NCBI RefSeq assembly: GCF_002261225.1
Contig: NZ_NEVM01000002.1
Coordinates: 744,001-808,000 of the forward strand
DNA: 64,000 nucleotides
Reading direction: 5' to 3'
Origin: Bordetella genomosp. 10
GTDB taxonomy: Bacteria; Pseudomonadota; Gammaproteobacteria; Burkholderiales; Burkholderiaceae_B
The translations under genes and the position numbers were made by a program. Shown in pieces: positions 62,094 to 64,000 of the stretch (positions are counted from its first letter, which is position 1; the number at the start of each line of letters is the position of its first letter). The notes under the pieces are model-generated. The model searched no databases, was not told the DNA's origin, and saw nothing but the letters and a program-made list of their open reading frames with translations.

Positions 62094-63631
62094 ACGCACC
62101 AGTCATGCATAACAACAAGATGTCGTCCCCGCGCTCCTTCCGTCCCGGCCGCCTGGCCGTGGCGGTCGCGCTGGCCAGCGCGCTGGCCGGGTGCACGCTG
62201 ATCCCCGACTACCAGCGCCCCGCGGCGCCGGTGGACGCGGCCTATCCGTCCGGCCCGGCCTACGACACGCCGGCCGGCGCGGCCGCCAAGCCCGCCAGCA
62301 ACGCCGGCGTGGCGACGGCCGATATCGGCTGGCGCGACATGTTCCCCGATCCGCTGTTGCAGCAACTGGTGGACCTGTCGTTGTCGAACAACCGCGATCT
62401 GCGCATCGCCGCCCTGAACGTGCAGGCGGCGCAGGCGCAGTACCGCATCCAGCGCGCCGATCTCATGCCGACGGTGGGCCTGGGCGCGACCGAGACCGCG
62501 CAGCGCACGCCGCACGACCTGACGTCCAGCGGCAAGGCGGTGACCTCGCACACCTACCAGGTCGGCGCCTCGCTGTCCTGGGAGCTGGACCTGTTCGGCC
62601 GCATCCGCAGCCTGTCGGAAGAGGCCTTGCAGACCTTCATGGCGCAGGACGAGACCCGCAACGCCACGCAACTGACGCTGGTGGCGGAGGTGGCCAACGC
62701 CTACCTGACGCTGCGCGCCGACCAGGAACTGCTCAAGCTGACCGAGGACACGCTGAAAAGCCAGCGCGATTCCTACAACCTGACCAAGCAGAGCTACGAC
62801 AACGACGTGGCGACGGCGCTGGACCTGAGCCAGGCCGAGGTGTCCGTGCGCACCGCGGAAAGCAACCATGCGCAGTACTCGCGGCAGGTGGCGCAGGACA
62901 TGAACGCGCTGGTGCTGCTGCTGGGCAATCCCTTGCCCGCCGACGTGCGGGCAAGGCTGGAAACGCCGGGACGCCTGGACGACGCGCTGATCCCCACCGC
63001 CTTGCCGGCCGGCTTGCCGTCCGACCTGCTGGAGCGCCGTCCGGACATCCGCGCGGCCGAGCACAACCTGCTGGCCGCCAACGCCAATATCGGCGCGGCG
63101 CGCGCGGCGTTCTTCCCGACCATCTCGCTGACCGGCAGCGCGGGCACCGCCAGCGCCTCGCTGGGCGGCCTGTTCAAGGGAGGCTCGGGCGCGTGGAGCT
63201 TCGAACCGCAGATCACCACGCCCATCTTCGCCGGCGGCTCGCTGCTGGCGAACCTGGACGTGGCCAAGCTGCAGAAGCAGATCCAGGTGGCCACGTACGA
63301 GCAGGCCATCCAGACGGCTTTCCGCGAAGTGGCCGATGCCCTGGCCGGGCGCGGCACGCTGGACCAGCAGATCCAGGCGCAGCAACTGCTGGTGCAGGCC
63401 GACCAGCGCGCCTACGACCTGTCGCAGCAGCGCTTCCGCCAGGGGGTGGACAACTACCTGACGGTGCTGGACTCGCAGCGTTCCCTGTACAGCGCGCAAC
63501 AGACCCTGGTGGCGACGCGCCTGACGCGCCTGACCAATCTGGTGACCTTGTACAAGGCGCTGGGCGGAGGCTGGACCGACAAGACGGTGCAGGCGCAAGC
63601 CGCCGCGCAAGAGCCCCAGGCCGCGCAGTGA
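62090..63631 (+). CDS. RND efflux outer-membrane factor lipoprotein (OprM/NodT-like)
   Basis: The 513-residue protein has a lipoprotein signal (lipobox ALAGC) and two repeated outer-membrane-factor domains that build a TolC-type trimeric channel. Typical blocks are [56 protein letters not shown] and [20 protein letters not shown]. It begins at the ATGA shared with the permease. ATGs at 62105 and 62120 are alternatives nearer the signal. It completes a MexAB-OprM-like pump. Confidence 0.95.
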   Translation: MNAPVMHNNKMSSPRSFRPGRLAVAVALASALAGCTLIPDYQRPAAPVDAAYPSGPAYDTPAGAAAKPASNAGVATADIGWRDMFPDPLLQQLVDLSLSNNRDLRIAALNVQAAQAQYRIQRADLMPTVGLGATETAQRTPHDLTSSGKAVTSHTYQVGASLSWELDLFGRIRSLSEEALQTFMAQDETRNATQLTLVAEVANAYLTLRADQELLKLTEDTLKSQRDSYNLTKQSYDNDVATALDLSQAEVSVRTAESNHAQYSRQVAQDMNALVLLLGNPLPADVRARLETPGRLDDALIPTALPAGLPSDLLERRPDIRAAEHNLLAANANIGAARAAFFPTISLTGSAGTASASLGGLFKGGSGAWSFEPQITTPIFAGGSLLANLDVAKLQKQIQVATYEQAIQTAFREVADALAGRGTLDQQIQAQQLLVQADQRAYDLSQQRFRQGVDNYLTVLDSQRSLYSAQQTLVATRLTRLTNLVTLYKALGGGWTDKTVQAQAAAQEPQAAQ

Positions 63632-63676
63632 GGGCAGGCTGGGCGCGAGCGGAGGCCGCCCCGGCGTCCGGCGCGC

Positions 63677-64000
63677 TTAGCCTTCGCGCTGCTCCAGCAC
63701 GAAATGGGCGCGCTCGTCCTGCGCCAGCAGCCCGGTCAGCCAGGGCATGGCTTCCTTCAGCGCCGCGTGCAGCGTCCACGGCGGATTGACCAGGAACATG
63801 CCGCTGCCGTGCAGGCCGAAGCCGGTGGCGGCGGGCTTCCTGACCGACAGCGCGACGTGCAGCCAGCTCTTGACCTCCAGCCGCTCCAGTTGGCGCGGCA
63901 GGTCGTTCGACTCGCGCCGCTGCACCTGCGGATACCAGACGGCGTAGGTGCCGGTGGCGAAGCGCTTGACGCCTTCCTTCACCGTGGTCAGCGCGCGCCG
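63677..64000 (-). CDS. rlmJ: 23S rRNA (adenine(2030)-N(6))-methyltransferase RlmJ, C-terminal part (runs off the window)
   Basis: The last 107 codons are present; the gene continues past 64000. GTYAVWYPQVQRRES and FGLHGSGMFLVNPPWTLH match RlmJ/YhiR, the NPPW block being the catalytic NPPF/Y-type motif of this N6-adenine methyltransferase, and ALKEAMPWLTGLLAQDE is the typical end. It is convergent with the efflux operon. Confidence 0.9.
   Translation of the reverse strand, partial: RRALTTVKEGVKRFATGTYAVWYPQVQRRESNDLPRQLERLEVKSWLHVALSVRKPAATGFGLHGSGMFLVNPPWTLHAALKEAMPWLTGLLAQDERAHFVLEQREG

Overview
The window is very GC-rich, densely coded DNA from a betaproteobacterium. The gene content (Bug-type binding proteins, nadE-glnB pair, surE-pcm-nlpD block, MexAB-OprM-like RND pump with divergent LysR gene, and short 'GCCGCCCC...' intergenic repeats) points to Alcaligenaceae, most likely Bordetella or Achromobacter. 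That placement is inference from the sequence alone. I saw no rRNA, tRNA, CRISPR array, insertion sequence or prophage.

Layout. 1-4346: a hydantoinase/oxoprolinase pair (hyuB and the start of hyuA) divergent from a LysR regulator, followed by a Bug periplasmic binding protein. 4702-24410: eight genes on the minus strand in the order glgA, glgE, treS-maltokinase, glgB, glgX, treZ, malQ, treY, probably one transcription unit of about 20 kb. GlgA makes linear alpha-glucan, TreY and TreZ (with GlgX and MalQ trimming) turn it into trehalose, TreS-maltokinase turns trehalose into maltose 1-phosphate, and GlgE with GlgB rebuilds branched glucan, so the cluster encodes a trehalose/alpha-glucan cycle. 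24847-30872: the four-gene ligase-associated DNA repair cluster (exonuclease, ATP-dependent ligase, Lhr-like helicase, PdeM phosphoesterase), translationally coupled. 30892-31996: queD and queE. 32146-33438: purine permease. 33587-35271: tsaD and plsY, tail to tail.

35399-42269: surE, pcm, nlpD, a PolB-type 3'-5' exonuclease, a Spy-like periplasmic protein, a TorF-type porin and rlmD. No rpoS lies after nlpD, where it is often found. The porin is preceded by a convincing NtrC site and sigma-54 promoter. 42411-45933: argH, then nadE and glnB. 46059-54257: a LysR gene divergent from a cytosolic gamma-glutamyltransferase and a Gsi/Dpp-type peptide ABC transporter with both ATPases fused, followed by yaeQ. 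54909-56393: ubiC and an RsuA/RluF-type pseudouridine synthase. 56537-63631: LysR regulator divergent from a complete RND efflux operon. 63677-64000: the C-terminal part of rlmJ.

The most interesting items are: tandem intergenic repeats that sit between malQ and treY and carry a ribosome-binding site for treY; a GlgE carrying an N-terminal GH13-like domain that has lost its catalytic residues; the missing rpoS; the nitrogen-type promoter on the TorF porin; and the merged GlgE/TreYZ operon. I did not find a clearly undescribed system; most genes belong to known families in informative arrangements.
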